DNA of 64,000 nucleotides from Capnocytophaga sp. oral taxon 863 str. F0517 (GTDB lineage Bacteria; Bacteroidota; Bacteroidia; Flavobacteriales; Flavobacteriaceae), in contig NZ_KE992117.1 in assembly GCF_000466425.1 (NCBI RefSeq), forward strand, positions 91,802 to 155,801, read 5' to 3'. The translations under genes and the position numbers were made by a program. Of this stretch, positions 43,431 through 52,125 are shown one piece after another; position 1 is the first letter of the stretch; each line of letters begins with the position of its first letter. The notes beneath the pieces were generated by a model. The model made no database searches and had not been told where the DNA came from. It was given only the letters and a program-made list of their open reading frames with translations.

Positions 43431-44260
43431 GATAGACATTGGAATTTGGCTGATACCCAGCGATTTCGCTCTATATGGCTTATATAATGTAAGCCTACTG
43501 CTTCTGCACACTCTTGGATAGCTGGTAAGTCTTCTATATAAAATCCACTAACCAAGAGCAATCCCTCAGGAAGTAAAGCCTGAGCATAAGCAGGTATATC
43601 AGAAAGTAAGATATTTCGGTTGATATTGGCTAAGATAAGGTTATACTGTTCTCCTGCAATTAGAAAAACATCTCCTTCTTTTATAATGATAAAGGAGCAA
43701 TTATTCTGTTGGACATTCTCTGTAGCATTCTCTACACACCAAGGATCTATATCGATAGCAGTGATATCACGAGCACCGCGCAAAGCTGCCATGATAGCCA
43801 AAATACCCGTACCACAGCCCATATCCAAAACCTTAGCCCCCTCAAGAGAGAGAGACAGTAGTTGCTGAAGCATCATATAGGTAGTCTCGTGATGCCCCGT
43901 ACCAAAGCTCATTTTGGGAGTAATGACAATATCATAACGTGTATTAGGCACAGGATGGAAGCTAGCGCGTACTGTACAAAGATCCTCCACTACAATAGGT
44001 GAAAAGTTCTTTTCCCACTCCTCATTCCAATTGACCTGTTCTATCTCCTTTATTTGGTAGGAAATGGTAAATTCCGGATTGCTTAGCAGATAAATATCCT
44101 GTAAAATTTGTTCATTCCAACTATCTTTAGGAATATATGCTTTTATTCCTGTGGGGGTATCCTCGAAACTATCAAAGCCAACTTCGGCAAGTTCAGCTAT
44201 CAAAATTTCTGATCCCATCTCAAGAGGTGATACTGTAAAATCGTACTCTATATAATTCAT
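43427..44260 (-). CDS. prmA: Ribosomal protein L11 methyltransferase
   Basis: 277 residues. The SAM-binding motif is VLDMGCGTGILAIMAALRGA, followed by ITAIDIDPWCVENATENVQ and LILANINRNILLSDI, the PrmA form of motif IV. MSFGTGHHETTYMML precedes it, as in the family. It trimethylates L11 on the ribosome. The ATG at 44260 is preferred to an upstream TTG in an AT-rich repeat. ribD follows with an ATGA overlap. Confidence 0.95.
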   Translation of the reverse strand: MNYIEYDFTVSPLEMGSEILIAELAEVGFDSFEDTPTGIKAYIPKDSWNEQILQDIYLLSNPEFTISYQIKEIEQVNWNEEWEKNFSPIVVEDLCTVRASFHPVPNTRYDIVITPKMSFGTGHHETTYMMLQQLLSLSLEGAKVLDMGCGTGILAIMAALRGARDITAIDIDPWCVENATENVQQNNCSFIIIKEGDVFLIAGEQYNLILANINRNILLSDIPAYAQALLPEGLLLVSGFYIEDLPAIQECAEAVGLHYISHIERNRWVSAKFQCLS

Positions 44261-44284
44261 TATCAATAATTAATTATTAATTGT

Positions 44285-44833
44285 TTAGGCCAATTCTAAA
44301 GCAGCAATTTCTACTTTTTCGCCTTCTTTTGTTTCACAGATGATAGAAATATAGTCAAATCCATTTCTTTTTACCTCCTCCCAAGAAAGACTTTCCCCAT
44401 TGAACAGAGTTACCATATCATCTTCATCTATTTCATAATCTTCCTTTTCTTCCTCATAATCAATAGAATAACCAAAATCTATATGAATCTGACAAGGAGC
44501 AATATTATATTTCACCAAGATGCGTTTTTCTACTTCTTCTAGGTCAAACTCATCACAGAACATAGCATTATAACCATGTTGATAACCATCAAAAAGCAAT
44601 ATTTCTTCACATGTTTCTATATCTTTGGCTACTATTTTACAAGGAATTGGCATCTCATCCTCATAATTATCTACAATAAAAGGATACTTTCGATCCTTTA
44701 TTCCCAATAATCCTCCATAATAATATACTTCAAAGAGGGTTTTTCCCTTTTTTGATTGTATATCTACCGAAAGATAATCACCCTCTTTTACATCTCGGAC
44801 ATTATCACTTAAGTAAGTAGGCACTCTATTCAT
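44285..44833 (-). CDS. Unrecognised acidic protein, 182 residues
   Basis: The product starts MNRVPTYLSDNVRDVKEGDY and is strongly acidic, especially residues ~120-160, without signal peptide or TM. The fold seems beta-rich at the N-terminus (LFEVYYYGGLLGIKDRKYPF). I do not recognise the family. The start at 44833 is set by a full promoter at 44861-44892. It may be co-transcribed with prmA and ribD, 24 bp downstream. Confidence 0.7.
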   Translation of the reverse strand: MNRVPTYLSDNVRDVKEGDYLSVDIQSKKGKTLFEVYYYGGLLGIKDRKYPFIVDNYEDEMPIPCKIVAKDIETCEEILLFDGYQHGYNAMFCDEFDLEEVEKRILVKYNIAPCQIHIDFGYSIDYEEEKEDYEIDEDDMVTLFNGESLSWEEVKRNGFDYISIICETKEGEKVEIAALELA

Positions 44834-44860
44834 GAATAAACCTTTGTTATTTAGTAGGTG

Positions 44861-44892
44861 CAAATATAGGAAGAATCACAATGACTGCCAAA
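44861..44892 (-). promoter_or_regulatory. Promoter of the 44.3-kb gene and possibly prmA-ribD
   Basis: TTTG (44892-44889) and TATATTTG (44868-44861) on the minus strand with a 20-bp spacer. It lies back to back with the comEA-like promoter. Confidence 0.75.
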
Positions 44893-44900
44893 TATTTTTC

Positions 44901-44931
44901 TTGTTTTTATACTCCAAAAATCGTACATTTG
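44901..44931 (+). promoter_or_regulatory. Promoter of the ComEA-like gene
   Basis: TTG at 44901-44903 and TACATTTG at 44924-44931 with a 20-bp spacer. It shows that translation starts at ATG 44959, not at 44881. Confidence 0.75.
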
Positions 44932-44958
44932 TTAGCTCTTAACCGCTTCTCTTATCAG

Positions 44959-45828
44959 ATGAAAAGATATACTACAGGTATCTCCTATTGGACTAAGCAA
45001 CAGAAACGAGGTGTTTTTGGGCTTGTCTGTGCCTGTATATTACTACAAATAGCTTATATAGTGATAGATATCCCCTCTGCGAAACAGACTTTCTCTAAAG
45101 AGCAACTCATAGTTTTTCAACAACGAATTGATAGCCTAAAGGCACAAGAGAAGGCCAAACAATATACGATAAGCTCTTTTAATCCCAATTTTATCTCCGA
45201 CTACAAGGCTTATGTTTTGGGGATTTCCGCCGAAGAACTCTCTCGCCTACAGTCCTTTAGAGAGACGGGAAAGTATGTCAATTCAGCTAAGGAATTTCAA
45301 GAGATAACAGGGGTCTCTGATTCGCTCTTGAGCACTATAGCCCCCTTTTTCAAATTCCCTGATTGGGTAAGCAAGAAAAAAGCAGGTTCTTTGGAGGCTT
45401 ATGATAATAAATCCTCGGCAAAGATTATCAAGAAAGACCTCAATACTGTCACCACAGAGGACTTACTCCCTATACGAGGTATAGGAGAAAAACTCTCAGA
45501 GCGTATTCTAAAATATCGCGAGCGCTTAGGAGGTTTCTCTCATAAAAAACAACTAAGCGAGATATATGGTCTTTCTGATGAAGTGGTTACAGAAGTATGG
45601 AAGCACTTTGACTTACTAAGCCCCGCACATATCACCAAGATAGATGTGAATCTTGCCTCTAAAAAAGAACTATCCAAGGTTCCTTATCTAAGTTACAAAG
45701 AGGTAGAAACCCTCCTTATCTTTCGGTCAGAGCAGGGAAATATCCAATCATTAAATGAATTGCAAGCGATAGGTTTCTCTGCTGAAAAGATAGAACAACT
45801 TGGCTGGTATCTAAAGGTAGAAAAATAG
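44959..45828 (+). CDS. ComEA-like helix-hairpin-helix protein
   Basis: 289 residues. One N-terminal TM helix (GVFGLVCACILLQIAYIVID), a Gln/Lys-rich spacer, then four HhH-type units: EELSRLQSFRETGKYVNSAK, DLLPIRGIGEKLSERILKYR, QLSEIYGLSDEVV, and ELSKVPYLSYKEVETLLIFR. This is the layout of the membrane-anchored DNA-binding competence protein ComEA, although Bacteroidota versions have multiple HhH units and their role in DNA uptake is unproven. Single gene from its own promoter. Confidence 0.85.
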   Translation: MKRYTTGISYWTKQQKRGVFGLVCACILLQIAYIVIDIPSAKQTFSKEQLIVFQQRIDSLKAQEKAKQYTISSFNPNFISDYKAYVLGISAEELSRLQSFRETGKYVNSAKEFQEITGVSDSLLSTIAPFFKFPDWVSKKKAGSLEAYDNKSSAKIIKKDLNTVTTEDLLPIRGIGEKLSERILKYRERLGGFSHKKQLSEIYGLSDEVVTEVWKHFDLLSPAHITKIDVNLASKKELSKVPYLSYKEVETLLIFRSEQGNIQSLNELQAIGFSAEKIEQLGWYLKVEK

Positions 45829-45837
45829 TTCTTTTTC

Positions 45838-45869
45838 TTTGCTTAATTGATTAATATATTGTATTTTTG
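45838..45869 (+). promoter_or_regulatory. Promoter of the mannose-1-phosphate guanylyltransferase gene
   Basis: TTTG at 45838-45841 and TATTTTTG at 45862-45869 with a 20-bp spacer; sets the start at ATG 45895. Confidence 0.75.
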
Positions 45870-45894
45870 CGCGTCATTATTACAAATAAAGTGT

Positions 45895-46974
45895 ATGAAT
45901 AAGAACCATTATGCCATTATCATGGCAGGGGGTATTGGCTCTCGCTTTTGGCCGGTAAGTACTTGGGCTTTTCCTAAACAATTTCATGATATGTTGGGAA
46001 CAGGACAGACCCTCTTGCAACGTACCTACGGGCGCTTAGCAAGCTTTATCCCTAAGGAAAATATTCTTATCTCTACCAATGAGATTTATAAAAACTTAGT
46101 AAAAACACAGCTATCTGGCATCTCTGATGAGAATTTGGTATTGGAACCTTCCATGCGCAATACGGCTCCATGTATTCTCTATGCTACCATGAAGATCCAA
46201 AAGCGCAATCCCAATGCTGTTTTTATTGTAGCGCCTTCTGACCACTGGATAGAACAAGAAGACGAATTTCAAGATAATGTAAAAAACTGCTTCGCGCTAT
46301 GTGAGACTCAGGATATTCTGATGACCTTGGGTATCAAACCTACCTTTCCCAATACTGGTTATGGCTATATACAGTATGACAAGGCCGATAACAAGCCCAG
46401 CAAAAAGGTACTGCAATTCACTGAAAAACCAGACTATGAAAGAGCCAAACAGTTTCTTTCGGAAGGAAACTATCTATGGAATGCCGGAATTTTTATTTGG
46501 CGTACAGAGAGTGTATTAAAGGCCTTTGAGAGATACCAACCTCAGATGTTTGCCCTCTTCAAGGAAGGAGAAGTGGCTTATAATACTTCTGAAGAATGGC
46601 TATTTATTAAAGATAACTATGGAAAAGCAGAAAATACATCGGTAGACTATGCCATTATGGAACCTTCTGATAATATCTACGTATATCCTGTAGGTTTTGA
46701 CTGGAATGACTTAGGTACTTGGGGCTCCTTACATGAGAAATTGGCTAAGGATTCTAATAACAATGCGGTAGTCAATGCACTTACTCTCTTTAAAAACGCC
46801 TCTGACAACATCATTCGTACTGATACCAATAAAGTGGTAATTGTAGATGGGATCGAACACTATATCATCGTAGATACCGCTTCAGTTCTGATGATCTATC
46901 CTAAAGAAAAAGAACAGAGTATCAAGGAACTCTTGGGAGAAGTCAAAGAAAAGTTTGGTAACAACCTCTCTTAA
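45895..46974 (+). CDS. Mannose-1-phosphate guanylyltransferase
   Basis: 359 residues of the nucleotidyltransferase family. The pyrophosphorylase signature is AIIMAGGIGSRFWPVSTWAFPKQF. Others are IVAPSDHWI, NTGYGYIQY, VLQFTEKPDYERA, YLWNAGIFIW and VGFDWNDLGTWGSL. It makes GDP-mannose from GTP and mannose-1-phosphate for surface glycans. The length indicates the GT-A plus short beta-helix form without the isomerase domain. It converges on a glycosyltransferase gene, leaving only 5 bp. Confidence 0.94.
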   Translation: MNKNHYAIIMAGGIGSRFWPVSTWAFPKQFHDMLGTGQTLLQRTYGRLASFIPKENILISTNEIYKNLVKTQLSGISDENLVLEPSMRNTAPCILYATMKIQKRNPNAVFIVAPSDHWIEQEDEFQDNVKNCFALCETQDILMTLGIKPTFPNTGYGYIQYDKADNKPSKKVLQFTEKPDYERAKQFLSEGNYLWNAGIFIWRTESVLKAFERYQPQMFALFKEGEVAYNTSEEWLFIKDNYGKAENTSVDYAIMEPSDNIYVYPVGFDWNDLGTWGSLHEKLAKDSNNNAVVNALTLFKNASDNIIRTDTNKVVIVDGIEHYIIVDTASVLMIYPKEKEQSIKELLGEVKEKFGNNLS

Positions 46975-46979
46975 CTCAT

Positions 46980-48095
46980 TTAAGAAATCACCTTTTGATA
47001 TACCTTCAACAGATTTTCACAGACGTTTTCGTCTGTGAATTTTTGTACATAGCTGTAGCCTTCCTCCCTCATCTGTTGCATACGTTCGGGAGCGGCAAGA
47101 AGTTGCTCTATCATACTTCTAATCTCCTGAGCCGTATTTTCAGTAGAGTTTATATAGACACTACCACTCCCTCCCGCTTCTTCAAAGCAACTTCCTTTGG
47201 AGGTAATGACAGGAGTTTTAGAAAAGAGGGCTTCTATAATAGGAATACCAAAACCTTCAAAAACAGAGGGATAGCAAAAAATAGTAGCCATTTGGTATAT
47301 CATAGCGAGCTCCTGCATGGATACCCCAGAGAGTACCCTTACCTGTGATTGCATATCATTTTCTTTGCAATAAGCCTCTATCTTCTCATAATAGGCTGTT
47401 TTTTTTCCTACCATAATCAGCGGCAAGTCTGTCCCCTTGAGGGCTTTTACAATCTCCAAAGCGTTCTTTCGCTGCTCTATAGCCCCTACATTGAGAACAA
47501 ATCGGTCGGGTAGAGCATATTTTTCTCTTACTTTGGCTTTTTCTTCCTCCGTATAAATTTGCTTAAAAGCGGCATGACATCCCTGATATACTACCGATAT
47601 TTTATTAGGATCTATATGGAAATAATCTACTATATCCCGCTTGGTTTGTTCGCTGATGGCAATAATGTGCTGCGCCTTTTGAGCAGCATAGCGAAACTTG
47701 AGAGTATGTATTTTTCTATCAAAAGTACTGTACCACTGGGGAAAACGCAGGAAAATAAGGTCATGTATGGTTACTACTGTAGGAACATATTTGTATATAC
47801 CCACCGAAATCTCCCCAGAAAGACCATGATAAATATCTAATTGCTGCTCTCTGGCAAGTGCTGTGATATGGAAGAGCCTCCAAAGACTTTTTAGTTTTCT
47901 CCAAAAAAAGCCTTTAGGATTGAGCTCGATAGTCCTTGGGGTGAGCTTTACCCCTAAGAATTTCCTTTTTTTTGGGTTAAAAAGTACTAATTCCGCTTCT
48001 GTTCTCTCTTGCAAGATACGAATCAGGTCGCGGCTGTAGTTACCCAAACCGCGAAAGTTATGAAAAGCCCGCTTGGCATCAAATCCTATTTTCAT
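46980..48095 (-). CDS. Family 4 glycosyltransferase
   Basis: 371 residues with a GT-B fold. N-terminal half: FHNFRGLGNYSRDLIRIL and DIYHGLSGEI, VVTIHDLIFLRFPQWY. C-terminal half: VGAIEQRKNALEIVKAL and the donor-site E-x7-E region FCYPSVFEGFGIPIIEALFSKTPVIT. It transfers a sugar from a nucleotide donor to a glycan or lipid acceptor; the sugar is unknown. It overlaps the end of uvrA by 4 bp, so it is read through from uvrA. Confidence 0.9.
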   Translation of the reverse strand: MKIGFDAKRAFHNFRGLGNYSRDLIRILQERTEAELVLFNPKKRKFLGVKLTPRTIELNPKGFFWRKLKSLWRLFHITALAREQQLDIYHGLSGEISVGIYKYVPTVVTIHDLIFLRFPQWYSTFDRKIHTLKFRYAAQKAQHIIAISEQTKRDIVDYFHIDPNKISVVYQGCHAAFKQIYTEEEKAKVREKYALPDRFVLNVGAIEQRKNALEIVKALKGTDLPLIMVGKKTAYYEKIEAYCKENDMQSQVRVLSGVSMQELAMIYQMATIFCYPSVFEGFGIPIIEALFSKTPVITSKGSCFEEAGGSGSVYINSTENTAQEIRSMIEQLLAAPERMQQMREEGYSYVQKFTDENVCENLLKVYQKVIS

Positions 48096-50932
48096 TTCAT
48101 TGTCTTTAAAACCTCTTTCAAAAACTTGGCTGTGTAGCTCTTCTTACTCTTAGCTACTTCCTCTGGAGTCCCCATGGCAACTACTTGCCCTCCTCCTTTG
48201 CCTCCCTCAGGGCCTATATCTATGAGGTAGTCCATCATCTTAATCACATCAAGGTTATGTTCTATAATAAGTACGGTATTGCCTTTTTCAGTGAGTTTGT
48301 TAAGCACCTCCATAAGGATCTTTATATCTTCGAAGTGAAGTCCCGTAGTAGGTTCATCCAAGATATAGAAAGTATTACCCGTATCACGCTTGGAAAGTTC
48401 GGTAGCCAGCTTGATACGCTGTGCCTCCCCCCCTGAAAGGGTCGTAGAGGGTTGCCCTAAGGTGATATAACCCAAGCCTACTTCCTGTATGGTCTTGAGC
48501 TTTCGATAGATTTTAGGTATAGGTTCAAAGAAAGCCACTGCCTCGTCTATAGTCATAGCCAGTACATCGGCTATGGATTTTCCTTTGTAGCGAATCTCAA
48601 GAGTTTCTCGGTTAAAGCGCTTGCCATGGCAGGTCTCACACTCAACCATAACATCGGGGAGGAAATTCATTTCGATCACCTTCATTCCTCCTCCTTCGCA
48701 GGTCTCACAGCGGCCACCTTTGACATTAAAGCTAAAACGTCCCGGCTTATAGCCCCGAATCATCGCCTCCGGAGTATGGGTAAAGAGGTCTCGTATTTCA
48801 GCAAAAACACCTGTATAAGTAGCAGGATTGGAGCGCGGAATACGCCCAATGGGAGATTGATCTATGTCAATTACCTTATCGATATGTTCCAAACCAAGAA
48901 TCTGCTTATAAGGCATCGGTTTTTTCAGTGCATGATAGAAATGAGTATTGAGGATAGGGTAAAGTGTCTCGTTAATTAAGGTAGATTTGCCAGAACCTGA
49001 TACACCTGTTATCCCTATCATCATTCCTAAAGGGAATTTGACCGATACATTTTTGAGATTATTCCCCGTACAACCTATCAGTTCTAAAAAATGTCCATTA
49101 CCCTCACGTCGTTTCAGAGGCACCTCTATAGCGCGTTCTCCATTGAGATAAGAGGCCGTCAGGGTATGTGCCTTGAGCATCTGCTTGGGAGTACCGGAAA
49201 AGATCACCTCTCCCCCCCCCTTACCAGCCTTGGGGCCTATATCAATCACATAATCGGCATGTAGCATCATATCGGCATCATGTTCTACTACTACTACCGA
49301 ATTGCCTATATCACGAAGCGATTTAAGTGAATTGATCAATCGCTCATTATCCCGCTGATGTAATCCAATACTAGGTTCGTCCAAGGTGTAGAGTACGTTG
49401 GTGAGCTTTGAGCCTATTTGAGTTGCCAATCGGATCCGTTGTGCCTCTCCCCCTGAAAGTGTCTTAGAGCTTCTTCCTAAGGAAAGATAATCCAATCCCA
49501 CATCTAAGAGAAAACGCAGCCGTTCACTGATTTCTTTAAGAATCTCATAAGCTATTTTTTGCTGGCGGTCGGATAATTTTTCAGGCAAGGTATCAAACCA
49601 CTGCATCAGCTCGGCTATATCCATGGCAGAAAGCTCGGCTATATTCTTATCTGCAATACGGAAGTACAAGGCTTCTTTGCGCAAGCGAGTTCCCTCGCAC
49701 TCCGGACAAGGCTTTTCTTCCATAAAATCCTTCGCCCAACGCTGCGTGGAGGCGCTACTCTCTGTATCTTGGTATTGTTGTTCTATAAAATTGACAATTC
49801 CTTCAAAATCAATAGAGAAATCACGAGTTATCCCCATCACTTCGGATTTTTCTGAGAATTTCTCTTTTCCTCCAAAGAGAATCATATCTATAGCCTCCTT
49901 GGGGAGCTTCTCTACTGGATCGGAGAGTTTGTGACCAAACTTCCTTAGTATGGTTTCCAATTGCTGGAATATCCAAGTCTTCTTCTCAGCTCCTATTGCG
50001 GTGATCGCTCCTTGTTTGATAGAGAGCGACATATCGGGAATGAGTTTGCTCAGCGTAACCTCCTGTACTGTACCCAATCCATTACAGTGCGGACACATCC
50101 CCTTGGGAGAGTTGAAAGAGAAAGTATTAGGTTCAGGCAGAGGATAGGAAATCCCTGTGGTCGGACACATAAGGTTACGGCTGAAATAACGGGGTGTTGT
50201 GCTCTTATCGGCCAAAATCATCAGGATCCCATTGCCATGGCGCATGGCCGTTTGTATACTTTCGGAAAGGCGATGCTGGGTCGTATCGTTATGCTTGATT
50301 TCTAAGCGATCAATCACCACTTCTATATCATGGGTTTTGTAGCGATCGAGCTTCATTCCATACTCTATTTCTCGGATTTGGCCATCCACTCGGACTTTTA
50401 GGAATCCCTGCTTGGCAATTTGCTCAAAAAGCTCACGATAATGTCCTTTGCGAGACTGTATAATAGGAGCTAAGATATGAATTGTCTTTCCTTGATACTC
50501 TTGAAGGATCAATTCTTGTATTTGACTATCGGTATAGCTAACCATCTTTTCTCCTGTACGATAGCTATAAGCATCCGAAGCACGCGCATAGAGCAAGCGC
50601 AAGAAGTCATAAATCTCGGTAATCGTCCCCACGGTAGAGCGAGGCGACTTGGAAGTAGTTTTCTGTTCGATGGCAATCACAGGAGAAAGCCCATCTATCT
50701 TATCTACATCAGGACGTTCCAGTCCGCCTAAAAACTGACGAGCGTAGGCAGAGAAAGTCTCTATATAGCGGCGCTGTCCCTCTGCATAGATGGTGTCAAA
50801 TACCAAAGATGACTTACCGCTACCCGATAAGCCCGTAACGACGACCAGTTCATAACGAGGAATCTGTACATCTATATCCTTGAGATTATGTACCCTTGCT
50901 CCTTGTACTATTATATTTTTATCTTTTTTCAT
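48092..50932 (-). CDS. uvrA: Excinuclease ABC subunit A
   Basis: 946 residues, full length. It has two ABC ATPase modules: Walker A VVTGLSGSGKSSLVFDTIYA and ITGVSGSGKSTLINETLYP, signatures KTLSGGEAQRIRLA and TLSGGEAQRIKLA. Zinc-binding Cys pairs are visible (CPHCNGLG; CETCEGGGMKV, CETCHGKRF). UvrA recognises damage in nucleotide excision repair and loads UvrB. ATG 50932 (MKKDKNIIVQGARVHNLKDI) matches the family; the longer reading lies in leader DNA. Confidence 0.98.
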   Translation of the reverse strand: MKKDKNIIVQGARVHNLKDIDVQIPRYELVVVTGLSGSGKSSLVFDTIYAEGQRRYIETFSAYARQFLGGLERPDVDKIDGLSPVIAIEQKTTSKSPRSTVGTITEIYDFLRLLYARASDAYSYRTGEKMVSYTDSQIQELILQEYQGKTIHILAPIIQSRKGHYRELFEQIAKQGFLKVRVDGQIREIEYGMKLDRYKTHDIEVVIDRLEIKHNDTTQHRLSESIQTAMRHGNGILMILADKSTTPRYFSRNLMCPTTGISYPLPEPNTFSFNSPKGMCPHCNGLGTVQEVTLSKLIPDMSLSIKQGAITAIGAEKKTWIFQQLETILRKFGHKLSDPVEKLPKEAIDMILFGGKEKFSEKSEVMGITRDFSIDFEGIVNFIEQQYQDTESSASTQRWAKDFMEEKPCPECEGTRLRKEALYFRIADKNIAELSAMDIAELMQWFDTLPEKLSDRQQKIAYEILKEISERLRFLLDVGLDYLSLGRSSKTLSGGEAQRIRLATQIGSKLTNVLYTLDEPSIGLHQRDNERLINSLKSLRDIGNSVVVVEHDADMMLHADYVIDIGPKAGKGGGEVIFSGTPKQMLKAHTLTASYLNGERAIEVPLKRREGNGHFLELIGCTGNNLKNVSVKFPLGMMIGITGVSGSGKSTLINETLYPILNTHFYHALKKPMPYKQILGLEHIDKVIDIDQSPIGRIPRSNPATYTGVFAEIRDLFTHTPEAMIRGYKPGRFSFNVKGGRCETCEGGGMKVIEMNFLPDVMVECETCHGKRFNRETLEIRYKGKSIADVLAMTIDEAVAFFEPIPKIYRKLKTIQEVGLGYITLGQPSTTLSGGEAQRIKLATELSKRDTGNTFYILDEPTTGLHFEDIKILMEVLNKLTEKGNTVLIIEHNLDVIKMMDYLIDIGPEGGKGGGQVVAMGTPEEVAKSKKSYTAKFLKEVLKTMK

Positions 50933-50964
50933 GTATTGTAAAGCAAGCAAAATTAAAAGAAAGT

Positions 50965-51019
50965 ACTTACTTTTGTTCCGCAAGCCTACCTATAGAGACT
51001 CGCTGCTACAAAAGTAAGT
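50965..51019. repeat. 12-bp inverted repeat in the uvrA upstream gap
   Basis: ACTTACTTTTGT (50965-50976) and ACAAAAGTAAGT (51008-51019) are exact reverse complements separated by 31 bp. Each arm contains a TACTTTTG word reading inward. Confidence 0.75.
51010..51017 (-). promoter_or_regulatory. -7 element of uvrA
   Basis: TACTTTTG on the minus strand, 77 bp before the uvrA ATG, inside the right arm of the inverted repeat. Confidence 0.5.
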
Positions 51020-51059
51020 AACTCCTATTGAAAAACTAATATTTAAGAAAAAACTATGT

Positions 51060-51725
51060 TTAGTTAAGAAACTTAGGAAGTTCCCAATGGTGTTTTATTG
51101 AAAGCATACGTACGGCAATCACCACACAGATGGTGATGAAAACAACCCAATTGTGATAGTTAGCCATAATACCATTGAACAAGAAATAAACCGTACCTCC
51201 TGCTACACAGGCTGTAGCATAGATTTCTTTTTGGAAAATAGCAGGCATTCTGTTGGCTAAAACATCACGAATGACCCCTCCGAAACTTCCGGTCATGGTA
51301 CCCAGTACAATGGCAATAGTAGGAGACAAATCAAAGCGAAGTGCTTTCTCCAACCCAATAATGGTGAACACCCCTAACCCTATCGCATCGAAGAGGAGCA
51401 ACCAATAGTTCCAATGAGCGGCAAACTTGCTTTTGAAGAGGATGGTAAAGGCTACACTCAGGGCTATCATGAAGATATACATCAGGTTCTTCATCCAAAA
51501 AACCGGAATACTACCGATCATAATATCACGGAGTGTTCCTCCTCCTACTCCTGTTACAAAGGCTAAAATAAACATGCCAAAGACATCCATACGTCGTTCT
51601 AAACCGAGTAAGACTCCCGAAATTCCAAAGACAAAGGTACCGATAAGGTCCCATAGATAAATAGGGTCTGTAACGATCGCCGTCATCTCATGACTTAGGC
51701 TATCCCATAGTGTGAATTCGTCCAT
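51060..51725 (-). CDS. Trimeric intracellular cation channel (TRIC)-family membrane protein
   Basis: 221 residues with seven hydrophobic helices and the duplicated UPF0126 motif: VFGISGVLLGLERRMDVFG, TGVGGGTLRDIMIG, and in the second repeat AIGLGVFTIIGLEKAL, TGSFGGVIRDVLANRMP. The G-G-x-x-R-D glycine motifs line the pore. Bacterial members conduct K+ or other ions. It is 2 bp downstream of the thioredoxin-like gene, so they are co-transcribed. Confidence 0.92.
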   Translation of the reverse strand: MDEFTLWDSLSHEMTAIVTDPIYLWDLIGTFVFGISGVLLGLERRMDVFGMFILAFVTGVGGGTLRDIMIGSIPVFWMKNLMYIFMIALSVAFTILFKSKFAAHWNYWLLLFDAIGLGVFTIIGLEKALRFDLSPTIAIVLGTMTGSFGGVIRDVLANRMPAIFQKEIYATACVAGGTVYFLFNGIMANYHNWVVFITICVVIAVRMLSIKHHWELPKFLN

Positions 51726-51727
51726 TT

Positions 51728-52030
51728 TTATGATTCTATAAAAGGTTTGAGTGCATTAATAAGACTATCGGTAGGTTGTAAGGCTTCGGTACGCCATACA
51801 AGCTCTCCCCTATGGAAGATCATATAAGTAGGTATCCCATTGATCTGCAATTGCTTGGTGAGTTCCTTATTCTTATCTATATCTATTTTGATCACACGTA
51901 CCGCCTCACCTAAGGTATCAGCCACTTGCTGGATGGAAGTGTTCACATCATCGGTCAGATAATGCCAGCCCGCATAAAAAACGATAAGAACAGGCTTGCT
52001 AGTACTTATTATATCTCCAAATACTGACAT
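51728..52030 (-). CDS. Thioredoxin-fold protein lacking the active-site cysteines
   Basis: 100 residues with the thioredoxin fold: PVLIVFYAGWHYLTDDV, RVIKIDIDKNKELTKQLQI and the cis-Pro segment GIPTYMIFHRGELVWR. The CXXC that normally follows the Trp is absent (WHYLTDDV), and the protein has no Cys at all, so it cannot be a redox enzyme. It may be a scaffold or binding protein. It is the first gene of a pair with the TRIC channel, under a TATATTTG promoter. Confidence 0.85.
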   Translation of the reverse strand: MSVFGDIISTSKPVLIVFYAGWHYLTDDVNTSIQQVADTLGEAVRVIKIDIDKNKELTKQLQINGIPTYMIFHRGELVWRTEALQPTDSLINALKPFIES

Positions 52031-52082
52031 ATTTACTATAGTTTTATTTTACAAAAAATATCATTGGCTTGCTATTGCGCTG

Positions 52083-52090
52083 CAAATATA
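52083..52090 (-). promoter_or_regulatory. -7 element of the thioredoxin-like/TRIC unit
   Basis: TATATTTG on the minus strand, 52 bp before the ATG. Confidence 0.6.
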
Positions 52091-52125
52091 AGATTTTTTC
52101 CTGAATTAAGTTAAAAATGATAGCT

